Positions 38,151 to 47,340 of a DNA stretch of 64,000 nucleotides are shown here, piece by piece. The stretch covers positions 164,032 through 228,031 of the forward strand of contig CAJTEN010000006.1 in assembly GCA_910575245.1 (NCBI GenBank). Direction: 5' to 3'. Every line of letters begins with the position of its first letter. The stretch's first letter is position 1. The notes below the pieces were generated by a model. That model made no database searches and was not told the DNA's origin. It saw only the letters and a program-made list of their open reading frames with translations. A program made the translations under genes and the position numbers. Source of the DNA: Clostridia bacterium (GTDB taxonomy: Bacteria; Bacillota; Clostridia; Lachnospirales; Lachnospiraceae).

Positions 38151-39983
38151 TTAATAAGCCGATCTCATTGTGATAACGGCATTTTCCTGTTCTATTGTCA
38201 GCAGATATACATCCTGTTCAAGGCGCTGCCAGCTGCCGCCTTCCATGCTGTCAATTGCTTCCTGGTCTGTTCTCAGGACAAACCATACCGGCCCTTTTGC
38301 ACTGTCCACATCCAGATAAATTGCATTAAATTCTCTTGTCACCCGATAATCCAACGCAAGAAACTTACGGATCCGTTCATCACATTCCGATACCGTCGTA
38401 CTGTCAAACCCATTCTCTCCAATCCGATAATCCGAAATATTCTGCCGTAACGTACTGGCTGCTTCCACCCAGTCAATACCATCCTGAGCAGGATATGCAA
38501 TCCTGCTCATATCCACCAGAATACTGTTATACCCCAATACTGTCTCCAGTGCCCTCACCTGGAAATCCTTCCTTACAGAGTCTTCCCATCCGTCGATCAA
38601 AGCGCTCTGCCTGGTAATATACTCCGACAGATAACCTATTACTTCTTTATTTTCACTGCAGTCTTCAACGACTGTTCTGACAGATGCCAGCAAATCCTCC
38701 GAAAGAGCATTTCTCACCTCTTCCTCCGTCAGATTACCTGCATAAAAAGAGGTAAACTGATAGGTTGGAAGAGCATCCTGCATGAATTCATAGTCTCTTG
38801 CCACCTTCTTCTCAATCGGTGTGTCTGACACCCGCATACCGGACAGACCGGTCTCCGCACTCTGCTCATTCAGAAGCTTCATATACCGCTGAAACTGCTC
38901 ACTGTCCGGATAATTAGAATCCTCATAATCAAACTGCGGCGCCAGCATACAGGACAATGCTGCCCCGCTCTCTCTGCGCACAGCCACCACATCGGGCCAG
39001 ATAACATTCTGGAAGAACCCTTTCATAGTCTGGCTGTAATGGTCCATCAATACCTCTTCGTTCTCGTCTGCCAGACCCGGGAAATTTGCATAAATCATGT
39101 TCCATGCATTCACCACCGGATAAAGTTCATACGGACTCATCTGCGCAGAAAATGCTGACAGAATCCCCAGGCCGGACACATCTGCCATATACCCGCCGTT
39201 CACAACGAATACAGACGCCGTCCCGGCATCCCTTCTCCAGATAATGGCCGGCATCTCATCATCCTGAATTAATTCGTCTCCTACAGCTTTCTTCTTCGTT
39301 ATCCCGTTCATATAGATTTCACTGTCGGAAGAAACAACGTACCATGGCAGTGTATATTCCATTCCCTCTTCCATACCATCCGCCGGATAGAATGCCTCAC
39401 CGCCCAGCAGGAAGCCTTCGTACAGATGAATCTCCTCAACCGTCATCTCTTCGGCTCTGATCATCTGAACCCCCAGCAACTCCTGCAACTTACTGTCTGC
39501 CTTCAATACAGATACCTCCGGCAGATTACAGAATACCAGATGAACGCCTGACTGCACATATCTTTCCAGAAGGTCACAGCCGTTCTCCTGGCTCCAGTCG
39601 AGCTTCGAAGAATCAACCGCCACCATTACCGGCGCATCTGTTTCATCCGTCTCTTTCCCTGCCTCATAGTCTTCCAGCGACTGATAGGTCTTTATGTTTT
39701 TCTTCGCATATGTAGCCCACAAAGCAACCGTCTCACCGACCGGCCCGTCTTCCTCGCCTATATAGACAACCGTCTCCCGTAACTCTCCTGCAAAGTCCTC
39801 CTCCCGGTCCCCGGCTTGCGCGCGATAGGCATCGCTTCTGTTGGAGAGTTCTGCCGTATCTACAATATAGGAATTTTCCTCATAATGATTCCAGGTTTCC
39901 AACGCAACATTCGAAAACTGGAACAGGAAAAACACGATAAACATTACAATCGTGATCGTAAAATAATTCCGACGTGATATCAT
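38151..39983 (-). CDS. Membrane-anchored extracellular protein in the pelA position (DUF2194/PelA-deacetylase-like)
   Basis: 610 residues with one N-terminal helix (ITIVMFIVFFLFQFSNVAL) and a large extracytoplasmic part. An N-terminal Rossmann-like half has VVYIGEEDGPVGE and YVQSGVHLVFCNLPEV. The second half contains CMLAPQFDYEDSNYPDSEQF, which may be the aspartate loop of a CE18/PelA-type deacetylase. Catalytic residues cannot be confirmed by eye. In Gram-positive pel operons the gene between pelE and pelF encodes a PelA deacetylase, and this gene is in that slot. It carries no GH114 domain, unlike P. aeruginosa PelA. Confidence 0.6.
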   Translation of the reverse strand: MISRRNYFTITIVMFIVFFLFQFSNVALETWNHYEENSYIVDTAELSNRSDAYRAQAGDREEDFAGELRETVVYIGEEDGPVGETVALWATYAKKNIKTYQSLEDYEAGKETDETDAPVMVAVDSSKLDWSQENGCDLLERYVQSGVHLVFCNLPEVSVLKADSKLQELLGVQMIRAEEMTVEEIHLYEGFLLGGEAFYPADGMEEGMEYTLPWYVVSSDSEIYMNGITKKKAVGDELIQDDEMPAIIWRRDAGTASVFVVNGGYMADVSGLGILSAFSAQMSPYELYPVVNAWNMIYANFPGLADENEEVLMDHYSQTMKGFFQNVIWPDVVAVRRESGAALSCMLAPQFDYEDSNYPDSEQFQRYMKLLNEQSAETGLSGMRVSDTPIEKKVARDYEFMQDALPTYQFTSFYAGNLTEEEVRNALSEDLLASVRTVVEDCSENKEVIGYLSEYITRQSALIDGWEDSVRKDFQVRALETVLGYNSILVDMSRIAYPAQDGIDWVEAASTLRQNISDYRIGENGFDSTTVSECDERIRKFLALDYRVTREFNAIYLDVDSAKGPVWFVLRTDQEAIDSMEGGSWQRLEQDVYLLTIEQENAVITMRSAY

Positions 39984-40056
39984 TTCTTATAACCATGTCC
40001 TTTCCTCGGCCTGTGCACAGAGACCTTCTCACAGACCTGCGCTTGAAAGAATGCAA

Positions 40057-41016
40057 TTAGCCGAAAATCCGGATCAACTCCAAGGTTTCATTATCGATCA
40101 CAACATCCGATTTCTTTAATGCATCAAGCGTCTGGAAAAAGGCTTCTCTGTTTCTGACAATGAAATACAACTTTAACTTACAGGTAAAAGCTGACAGTCG
40201 GTCCGGATATTGGTTCGCCAATCGGATACACCACTTCTCCGAATTCTCGAACTCATTAATGCCCAGCAGTCTCAGGCATATACTCTCATACTGCTGTTCA
40301 GACATCCCTGAGGGATTTTTAATATAAAAGGATTCTGCTGCCTCAGCCATCATATGTACAAACCGTTTCTGTTCAAGTTCCGTAAAAACATTCTGTCTGA
40401 GAACATTATCCGTATAGCTGATCATCATATCTTCATACTCGGTCTGATCCTCCTTCTCCTCTCTGATTCCCAGATACAGCTTCTGTACTTCCATGCGGAA
40501 CTCGCTCAATTCATGGCTCAGGATAGACGCCGCATAATGGGAGGACTCGGAGTCTTTCGTCTCCAAAGCCAGCGAAATCGCCGCCAGGGAATTCTGTATT
40601 TCCCCCTTCAGCACATTCAGCATTGCCACTCGCAGGCTCTTCTGATCGTTAACCGCAATCGCTTCCTCCAGAGGAACCACATTCCGTTCTCTCTCCTCAT
40701 CTGCCTTCAGCTGTGTCCGCACACGCTCTTTACTGAAAATAACGTCATCCAGCTCTACCTGAAATCTGAATATCGTCAAATAAAACAGATGAACGGCAAA
40801 GAAAAACAGCGGTCCTACAACCGGGCATAATATCATCACAATAAAGCGCAGCAGATAGGTCCGCCGATTGTCATGCAGGCGCTCGGTCTCCCCTTCTTTT
40901 CTCCTGTTTCGGACAGGAACCATGACCAGTATCCCGATCAGCAGATAGAGAACCGCTATGATCGTATTGATAATAACAACGATGAGAAAGGTATACTCAT
41001 CTAACGTCAAGGTCAT
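40057..41016 (-). CDS. pelE: PelE-like membrane protein with helical repeats
   Basis: 319 residues. Two N-terminal membrane helices (FLIVVIINTIIAVLYLLIGI and FIVMILCPVVGPLFFFAVHL) are followed by a soluble all-helical region of about 220 residues. That region has TPR-like character (SLRVAMLNVLKGEIQNSLAA, YESICLRLLGINEFENSEKW). PelE joins PelD and PelG in the inner-membrane synthase complex. The start overlaps the stop of the PelD fusion by four bases (ATGA), so the two are translationally coupled, as expected for subunits of one complex. Confidence 0.82.
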   Translation of the reverse strand: MTLTLDEYTFLIVVIINTIIAVLYLLIGILVMVPVRNRRKEGETERLHDNRRTYLLRFIVMILCPVVGPLFFFAVHLFYLTIFRFQVELDDVIFSKERVRTQLKADEERERNVVPLEEAIAVNDQKSLRVAMLNVLKGEIQNSLAAISLALETKDSESSHYAASILSHELSEFRMEVQKLYLGIREEKEDQTEYEDMMISYTDNVLRQNVFTELEQKRFVHMMAEAAESFYIKNPSGMSEQQYESICLRLLGINEFENSEKWCIRLANQYPDRLSAFTCKLKLYFIVRNREAFFQTLDALKKSDVVIDNETLELIRIFG

Positions 41017-43187
41017 TTTTCTGCCCCCTCTCTGAGCTCACATTCATAGCCGGCACTACGGAAACGTTCTATAACTCCCTCTGCATTCTTCTCATCCGTA
41101 TTGGAAAGCAATATGTAGAAACCGCCGTCATCCAGCACACCCATATAGTCTGTCTGGCGCATATTCTTCCCCAGTGCCTCCGCCGCCTGCACGCGGTCGG
41201 CTGCCCCGATCTCCAACAGCGCACATTCTGTCAGTCCATTCGCTTTCGCCCCGAAGAAGGCATGTACCAGCTGTCCGAAGGCATCCGGGGACATGATTCT
41301 GGTCTGCTCAATATATCGCTGATTGGTCAGTGCGTCCAGATATCTGTTCGCATGTACCACTGCATTCTGGATCAGAGCGCCGACAATCGTCAGGCGGTTC
41401 GCTTCCGAAAGCGTCATACGCTGCCATGGAATCCCCCAAACCATAAGAATCAGTTCCATCTGATCCTCGGTATACACGGCACTTGCCATCAGCGGAAGCT
41501 TCTCATCCATCTTCTTGTTAATAAAAACCCGGTGTTCCTTCAAATCATTATACAAATCTTCCATATCCGTATATTTAATGGAATTCCCCAGTTTCTTCGC
41601 CTCTTTGGAGGTAAAGGAGAATAATCTGGCATAGTCACCGTTGGCAACAGTATAGACAGCCACATCCCTGCTGTCCATCAGCTCTCCCAATACCTTGGCA
41701 GCATAGAACAGCACTTCCTCCGAAGCATATGCCTCCAGGCTGGAAGTAATCTCATAGATCTTTCCAAGGCTGTCACGCTGATTAACCAGCTGCGTCTCAA
41801 AACTCTGTTTCATGCGGACATTACTATCGTTAATATCTGCGATGTCATCCACTTTCCTGCTTAAATAGCGCACCTCTTCTTCGTTTTCATCCCTGATAAA
41901 TTGCAGCTGGTCACGCATATATCCCACAACCATACCGATAATGAACAATTGCGCCATCCATATGTATATATTATAGTCCAGCAATACTTCAAATCCTGTC
42001 CTGCCATACATCTGCTGCAGGAAATACCCCACCACCGCAAGCAGAGATGAGAAGATGGCCTGCTGCTGTCCATAGACAATCGCGAACAGCAGAACATACA
42101 GCAGGAAGAAATCAAGCCTGTTGAAATATTCACTGCCCGCCGCCTTACTGTTCAGGATAAAGAACGGAACGAAGCAGATCAGGTTCTCAACAAACGGGAA
42201 CACCCTCTTAAAGCCGACCTTAATACCGTGCCAGATTCTGGCTGCACGGCTTCCGCCTGTATCCTCCGCACTGATGAAAGAATCCGCATGCCGCTTCATG
42301 TATCTGGCAACCTGCTCTGCACCCTCCTCGTAATGAACGAATATCCGCTGGTCATATTCCTCCTGATATGCCTTGCCGTCCAATACCAGGCGATACCGGT
42401 CTCCTACCGAATTATTGACCAGTCTGATGCCGCCGCCCATCGCCTTAATGACTGCCTCAGCCAGATTGACCTCGTTGATCTCTTCCATGGAAGAAATATG
42501 ATAGCAGTACAATGCCGGCTGTTCCTCCATCATTACTTTATATGCCAGCTCCACCGCATCATTCAGATAGAGCATGGAGAAGGATCTTCTGTCACTGGCG
42601 GAGACCTTACCGGTCTTCAACGCCTCCAGACACATCTGGAAACACAGATTGCTCTCCTCCTGCCCCTTGCGCGGTACGCCGTACAGGTGGTCAAAACGCA
42701 GAACAAGCGTCTCTATCCCCTGGGTCTTCCGATAATTCTCACAGATCTCTTCTCCCTGTGCGACAGCCATGGCCTTAAACCCCCGGGGCTGAGCCGCTTC
42801 CTGCTCCTGAATATTATTGTAATGAGAACCTCCGTACACTTCATGGGATGAGAAATAGACAAACCGCCCCTTACCAACCATGGAATAGGTAGACAGAATA
42901 TTCATCAGTGATGCCGTATAACGCACCGACTCCTGCCGCTCCCTGTGCCAGTCAAAATTCGTATCATAGGCTCCCATAAAGATTACCATATCCGGCTTGA
43001 CGCTCTCGAAAATATCCTTGATACTCTCATCTTCGTAGGGATAATCGTATCTCTCAAACACATGCTTGTAGGAAAACTTTCTGTCTCTCCGGCCAGTCAG
43101 CAGAAATACCCGATGCTTACTCTTATTCAGCTTATCAATTACGGCATCTGCCATTCTGCTGCCGCCACCAATTAATAATACATTCAT
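41013..43187 (-). CDS. pelD: Fusion of SDR/epimerase-like domain with PelD-type c-di-GMP receptor
   Basis: 724 residues. Residues 1-295 form an extended SDR fold (VLLIGGGSRMAD, YFSSHEVYGG at 111-120, VLRFDHLYG). The catalytic YxxxK is not found where expected (about 137-145 reads FKAMAVAQG), so the domain may be inactive. Four membrane helices follow (about 320-450), then a coiled coil, a GAF-like domain, and a C-terminal degenerate GGDEF reading DDGGF (686-690). The c-di-GMP I-site RxxD is present as RQTD (677-680), five residues before DDGGF exactly as in canonical GGDEF proteins. PelD binds c-di-GMP to activate Pel export. First gene of the Pel-like operon. Confidence 0.85.
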   Translation of the reverse strand: MNVLLIGGGSRMADAVIDKLNKSKHRVFLLTGRRDRKFSYKHVFERYDYPYEDESIKDIFESVKPDMVIFMGAYDTNFDWHRERQESVRYTASLMNILSTYSMVGKGRFVYFSSHEVYGGSHYNNIQEQEAAQPRGFKAMAVAQGEEICENYRKTQGIETLVLRFDHLYGVPRKGQEESNLCFQMCLEALKTGKVSASDRRSFSMLYLNDAVELAYKVMMEEQPALYCYHISSMEEINEVNLAEAVIKAMGGGIRLVNNSVGDRYRLVLDGKAYQEEYDQRIFVHYEEGAEQVARYMKRHADSFISAEDTGGSRAARIWHGIKVGFKRVFPFVENLICFVPFFILNSKAAGSEYFNRLDFFLLYVLLFAIVYGQQQAIFSSLLAVVGYFLQQMYGRTGFEVLLDYNIYIWMAQLFIIGMVVGYMRDQLQFIRDENEEEVRYLSRKVDDIADINDSNVRMKQSFETQLVNQRDSLGKIYEITSSLEAYASEEVLFYAAKVLGELMDSRDVAVYTVANGDYARLFSFTSKEAKKLGNSIKYTDMEDLYNDLKEHRVFINKKMDEKLPLMASAVYTEDQMELILMVWGIPWQRMTLSEANRLTIVGALIQNAVVHANRYLDALTNQRYIEQTRIMSPDAFGQLVHAFFGAKANGLTECALLEIGAADRVQAAEALGKNMRQTDYMGVLDDGGFYILLSNTDEKNAEGVIERFRSAGYECELREGAEK

Positions 43188-43719
43188 CCGCTATTTTACC
43201 ATCCTTAACCTTCTCTTCGGTCGGGTTCTTCTTATATTTTATATTCTTAAATGTAAAGTTAATATAAAGAATACCCTTACCTTCGATTCATTTACACTTT
43301 TAATGCGTTTTAAGATGTGCACTTACAGACAATAGTCCGTCAAAGCATACTTTGGCGAACTACTTATGGATATAAAATGTGCAAAATCCCTTCACCATTT
43401 TATATTTCTTTTTTTCTTTATATTATATTCATATTTCCATACGATGTCAATTCATTTTCAGGTACTGCATACTCATCGGAAACATTTTTCCATTAGACTT
43501 AATTTCCTTTACAATGGCACAAAATTTGATATAATGTTAGTGTAACTTAAGCGTAAACAGCCGAAAAGACTTTACACAGACGGCACAGTTAATGCGCAGA
43601 CCTGGCAGTACAGTTACCTGCATTTACTGCGTTACATGAACTATTACATATTTTTTTATGGAAAAAAGAAATACACTCTGTTATAATTCATTTATATATG
43701 GGTGACAGGAGGGAACAAG
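43188..43719. promoter_or_regulatory. Divergent control region of the Pel-like operon and chemoreceptor
   Basis: About 530 bases. A plus-strand extended -10 promoter, TTTACA (43508-43513), 16 bases, TGATATAAT (ending 43535), would give a ~180-base leader before the chemoreceptor. A second TATAAT at 43682-43687 is closer to the gene. On the Pel side a hairpin GTCAAAG-CATA-CTTTGGC (around 43339-43356) and the inverted repeat at 43370-43405 are visible. I do not see the conserved core of a GEMM c-di-GMP riboswitch. Confidence 0.55.
43370..43405. repeat. Perfect 10-bp inverted repeat, possible operator or hairpin
   Basis: ATATAAAATG (43370-43379) is repeated in inverse (CATTTTATAT, 43396-43405) with a 16-base spacer. 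It is about 185 bases upstream of the Pel-like operon start. Could be a regulator site or leader hairpin. Confidence 0.6.
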
Positions 43720-45138
43720 ATGAAGAACAAAAACGACAAAATATTACAGGCCATCAGCAAGATGGAACCTGTCGAAGGCAACGGGGAGGCGCTTCAAATC
43801 CAAAAGCGGCTGAATGAAGGAAGAGATAAGTTTAACCAGCTGGTAGGCGGCATCTGCAAATCCGTTATGCAAATCAGTGCCCTTGATCTTGCCATGGGCG
43901 ACAGCACCGACAAGATGGGATATATCAGCAACACTGTCAAGCATATATCGGAAACGGTAGTCAAAGCTTCCCAGATGACGGAAGAGAATATGAATGAAGT
44001 TGTAAACGCGCATGAAGGTTTTGCCGAATCTATCGCACAGGTATCTTCTGCGGCCGGATCCATCATGGATGATATGGAGGCAAGCAGCCATGAGATTTCT
44101 TCTATCGTTGAAGAGTCTCAATTTACCATTGATAAATCAGACCAGATGAAAAATGACATGCAGGAACTGCTGGAGATCATCAAAGGCATGAATGAAGTCA
44201 TCAAGGGCATTAATTCTATCTCTGCCCAGACCAACATGCTCGCCTTGAATGCTTCCATCGAAGCTGCCAGAGCCGGTGAAGCAGGCAAGGGATTCGCTGT
44301 GGTTGCAGAACAGATCAGAAGCCTGGCCGATGAGACGAAGCAGCTCACCGGCAATATGGACGGTTTTGTAGCCAAGATCGAAGCGGCATCCAAGATGAGC
44401 TGCGACAGCCTTGATCATACTGTGGAAGAGCTGGAGTCCATGCGGGAGAATCTCAGCAAGGTGCTTTCCAATAACGAACGCAACGTCTCCAATATCGTTA
44501 ATATAACCGACTCCATCACTACCATCGCCGCTACCAGCCAGGAAATCTTCAGCGCTGTGACCAATGTACAGGATCAGATGGGCAGACTGCGTGAAGAATG
44601 TGTTTCTCTGAATGAACAGTCCGATATGCTCGGCAGCGTATCCGAAGACCTGAAGGAGAATATGCGTCCTGTCGCTTCCATCGAAAAGGATCTGGATGAT
44701 TCTGCCAAGCTGATGGGCAACATGGTACAGGATGTCTTCTATATGCTGAGCAACCGCCAGTTTATAACGAATGTCCAGAATGCAATCACCGCGCATCAGA
44801 ACTGGTTAAAGACGCTGGATACCATCGTCAAGAACAGGGAATGTATTCCGTTGCAGACCGATGACACCAAATGTGCTTTCGGACATTTCTATTATGCCAT
44901 GAATCCCCGCAACAGGATGATCTCTCCTCTCTGGACCGGTCTGGCTGAGAAACACCGCCGTTTCCACGGATACGGTAAGAATGTAATCGTTGCTATCAAG
45001 AATCAGGATTATGCAAGAGCCGATAACGAATACAGATCTGCTGTGAAGCTTTCCGAAGAACTGATCGGTGATTTCAAGAAGATTGTCGATAATGCAGAGG
45101 CTCTTGAACGGGAACATTTAAAGGTATTTTCGGAATAG
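43720..45138 (+). CDS. Soluble methyl-accepting chemotaxis-type protein with C-terminal CZB zinc-binding domain
   Basis: About 472 residues with no membrane helix. The signalling hairpin tip is visible ([20 protein letters not shown], then [20 protein letters not shown]). The last ~125 residues are a CZB domain with its His/Cys zinc ligands in [19 protein letters not shown] and [10 protein letters not shown]. Cytoplasmic CZB receptors and CZB-diguanylate cyclases sense zinc or oxidants. AGGAGG lies seven bases before ATG 43720; a GTG at 43702 would place the ribosome site inside the gene. Divergent from the Pel-like operon, ended by a terminator at 45155-45203. Confidence 0.92.
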   Translation: MKNKNDKILQAISKMEPVEGNGEALQIQKRLNEGRDKFNQLVGGICKSVMQISALDLAMGDSTDKMGYISNTVKHISETVVKASQMTEENMNEVVNAHEGFAESIAQVSSAAGSIMDDMEASSHEISSIVEESQFTIDKSDQMKNDMQELLEIIKGMNEVIKGINSISAQTNMLALNASIEAARAGEAGKGFAVVAEQIRSLADETKQLTGNMDGFVAKIEAASKMSCDSLDHTVEELESMRENLSKVLSNNERNVSNIVNITDSITTIAATSQEIFSAVTNVQDQMGRLREECVSLNEQSDMLGSVSEDLKENMRPVASIEKDLDDSAKLMGNMVQDVFYMLSNRQFITNVQNAITAHQNWLKTLDTIVKNRECIPLQTDDTKCAFGHFYYAMNPRNRMISPLWTGLAEKHRRFHGYGKNVIVAIKNQDYARADNEYRSAVKLSEELIGDFKKIVDNAEALEREHLKVFSE

Positions 45139-45154
45139 TCAACCTGTGCATCAT

Positions 45155-45203
45155 AAAAAAGGATACATAGTGGCACGGCTGCCATCTATGTATCCTCTTT
45201 TTA
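45155..45203. terminator. Bidirectional rho-independent terminator
   Basis: GGATACATAG and CTATGTATCC pair around an inner GGC/GCC stem (45161-45195), with an A-run on the left and a T-run on the right. It lies 16 bases after the chemoreceptor stop and can also end the convergent UPF0210 transcript. Confidence 0.88.
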
Positions 45204-45284
45204 TGCCATTTAAACCGGCGTTTAACGACACGAAATCAACCTTATAAATATTGACTCCGTATGACAGTTATTAAACAAGTATCA

Positions 45285-46649
45285 TTAATTCTTAAAGCTA
45301 TGGATCGGCGCCGGTATTCTTCCCCCGCGGTTAACAAACGCATCACAGGAAAACCCATTGACAGGCATGATAGGTGCATACCCAAGCAATCCGCCGAACT
45401 CTACCGTCTCGCCCACACCCTTGCCGATCACCGGAATGAGACGTACCGCTGTCGTCTTCTGGTTCACCATACCAATGGCCATTTCATCTGCTATAATACC
45501 GGAAATAGTCGTTGCCTTCGTGTCTCCCGGAATAGCGATCATATCAAGCCCTACAGAACATACACAGGTCATGGCCTCCAGTTTTTCCAGGGTCAATGCA
45601 CCTGCTGTTACGGCATCGATCATTCCCTGATCTTCACTGACCGGAATAAAGGCGCCGCTTAATCCCCCGACATAAGAAGATGCCATCACGCCACCCTTCT
45701 TCACCTGGTCATTCAACAGTGCAAGAGCCGCTGTTGTTCCGGGCGCTCCGGCATGCTCAAGTCCTATCTCACACAGAATATCTGCCACAGAATCCCCAAT
45801 CGCAGGTGTTGGCGCCAGGGACAGATCAACAATACCGAAGGGCACTTTCAGACGTCTGGATGCCTCTTTCGCCACAAGCTGTCCCACGCGGGTCACTTTA
45901 AAGGCCGTCTTTTTGATTGTTTCACACAGAACTTCAAAATTCTCACCTCTGACCTTTTCCAGGGCTGTCTTGACTACACCCGGTCCGCTGACTCCTACAT
46001 TGATCACCTTGTCCGTCTCAGTCACACCATGGAAAGCACCTGCCATAAAAGGATTATCATCCGGCGCATTACAAAATACTACCAGCTTGGCGCAGCCAAG
46101 CGAATCTGCCTCTTTGGTCGCCTCTGCCGTCTGTAGGATAACCTCTCCCATAAGCTTTACCGCATCCATATTGATTCCCGTTTTCGTGGAACCCAAATTG
46201 ACGGAACTGCAGACTCTCTCTGTCGAAGCAAGTGCTTTCGGAACAGACCTGATCAACATCTCATCCGCCTGTGTCATTCCTTTGGATACCAGTGCAGAAT
46301 AACCACCGATAAAATTCACTCCCACCTCATGCGCTACTTTATCAAGCGTATTGGCAATGGAAACAAAATCCTCCGGTGTCTTGCAGGCTGCAGCACCAAC
46401 CAGAGCAATCGGTGTGACTGAAATTCTCTTGTTTACAATCGGTATTCCATACTCTCCTGAAATGTAGTCTCCCGTGGCAACCAGATCTTTGGCCGCATCA
46501 TAGATCTTATGGTATATTTTCTCATTGACCAGTTTCAGATCCGCATCGATACAATCCACCAGACTGATTCCCAGGGTGATCGTCCTGACATCAAGATTCT
46601 CCTTCTCTATCATTTCATTTGTTTCCGCCACTTCAAATATATTAATCAT
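45285..46649 (-). CDS. UPF0210 / PFL family protein (DUF711)
   Basis: About 454 residues starting [20 protein letters not shown]. Family blocks include [39 protein letters not shown], and the C-terminal [20 protein letters not shown] with [11 protein letters not shown]. The family is conserved in anaerobic bacteria, and a crystal structure of a member shows a glycyl-radical-like barrel, but the reaction is not established. It is almost always encoded with a UPF0237 ACT protein, as here. The start at 46649 has CAGGAG four to five bases upstream. Confidence 0.93.
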   Translation of the reverse strand: MINIFEVAETNEMIEKENLDVRTITLGISLVDCIDADLKLVNEKIYHKIYDAAKDLVATGDYISGEYGIPIVNKRISVTPIALVGAAACKTPEDFVSIANTLDKVAHEVGVNFIGGYSALVSKGMTQADEMLIRSVPKALASTERVCSSVNLGSTKTGINMDAVKLMGEVILQTAEATKEADSLGCAKLVVFCNAPDDNPFMAGAFHGVTETDKVINVGVSGPGVVKTALEKVRGENFEVLCETIKKTAFKVTRVGQLVAKEASRRLKVPFGIVDLSLAPTPAIGDSVADILCEIGLEHAGAPGTTAALALLNDQVKKGGVMASSYVGGLSGAFIPVSEDQGMIDAVTAGALTLEKLEAMTCVCSVGLDMIAIPGDTKATTISGIIADEMAIGMVNQKTTAVRLIPVIGKGVGETVEFGGLLGYAPIMPVNGFSCDAFVNRGGRIPAPIHSFKN

Positions 46650-46743
46650 ATCGCTCCTGCCCGCGTGCCTGACACGCACTTTTTTTATAATGTCTCAAGT
46701 GTATTCCCTGTTACATTCGTTTTCTGCTATCCATTAAATCATA

Positions 46744-47016
46744 CTAGATCCTGTGCATCTGATTAAATATCTCTTCCTTTTGGCATTTAATGATAACACC
46801 GATGCTCTCACCCAGCCGTTCCAGCTCTTCTGCAACGACTCCAAAATCCTTCTCGGTACGATTCGTATCAACGATCATCATCATATTAAAATATCCCTGT
46901 ACAATCGTCTGGGAAATATCCAATATATTAATCTGATTCTCTGCCAGATAAGTACATACCCTGGCAATAATACCTACCGTATCTTTTCCTACCACCGTTA
47001 TAATCGTCTTTTTCAT
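46744..47016 (-). CDS. UPF0237 ACT-domain protein
   Basis: 90 residues, a single ACT domain: KKTIITVVGKDTVGIIARVC, NILDISQTIVQGYFNMMMIV. ACT domains usually bind small ligands such as amino acids and regulate a partner protein. The partner is likely the UPF0210 protein encoded 94 bases downstream. The start at 47016 follows GGAGG by five bases. The 145-bp tandem repeat lies directly upstream. Confidence 0.93.
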   Translation of the reverse strand: MKKTIITVVGKDTVGIIARVCTYLAENQINILDISQTIVQGYFNMMMIVDTNRTEKDFGVVAEELERLGESIGVIIKCQKEEIFNQMHRI

Positions 47017-47051
47017 AGCCGCCTCCGTTTTCCAAAGTCTTTTCATATCTG

Positions 47052-47340
47052 TTATTCATGCCGCCATCGGCGGCACATACAATGCATGAATCATTTCGGA
47101 AGAATCGCCCGCAGGCGATTCTTCAAGACGAAACTTAGATTTTCTTAGGCGGCGTCCTCCGACGCCTTAGAAATTCTTTTCGTCTTCTTATACTTATTAT
47201 TCGTGCCGCCATCGGCGGCACATACAATGCATGAATCATTTCGGAAGAATCGCCCGCAGGCGATTCTTCAAGACGAAACTTAGATTTTCTTAGGCGGCGT
47301 CCTCTGACGCCTTAGAAAATCTTTTCGTCTTCTTATACTT
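47052..47340. repeat. Tandem pair of ~145-bp structured repeats
   Basis: Two nearly identical units start with GTGCCGCC/ATGCCGCC near 47058 and 47203 (period 145). Each unit holds three palindromes: GCCGCC-ATC-GGCGGC, GAATCGCC-CGCA-GGCGATTC, and a long stem whose arms are AAGACGAAA and TTTCGTCTT around TCTTAGG...CCTTAGA. Copy 2 overlaps the last codons of the MBL gene (stop 47333-47335); copy 1 repeats that same boundary sequence. The duplication therefore probably copied the 3' trailer of the MBL gene. Confidence 0.92.

Noticed and set aside
43536..43719. c-di-GMP (GEMM) riboswitch in the chemoreceptor leader
   Set aside because: The leader is long, but the conserved GEMM core and its tetraloop/receptor sequences are not present by eye.
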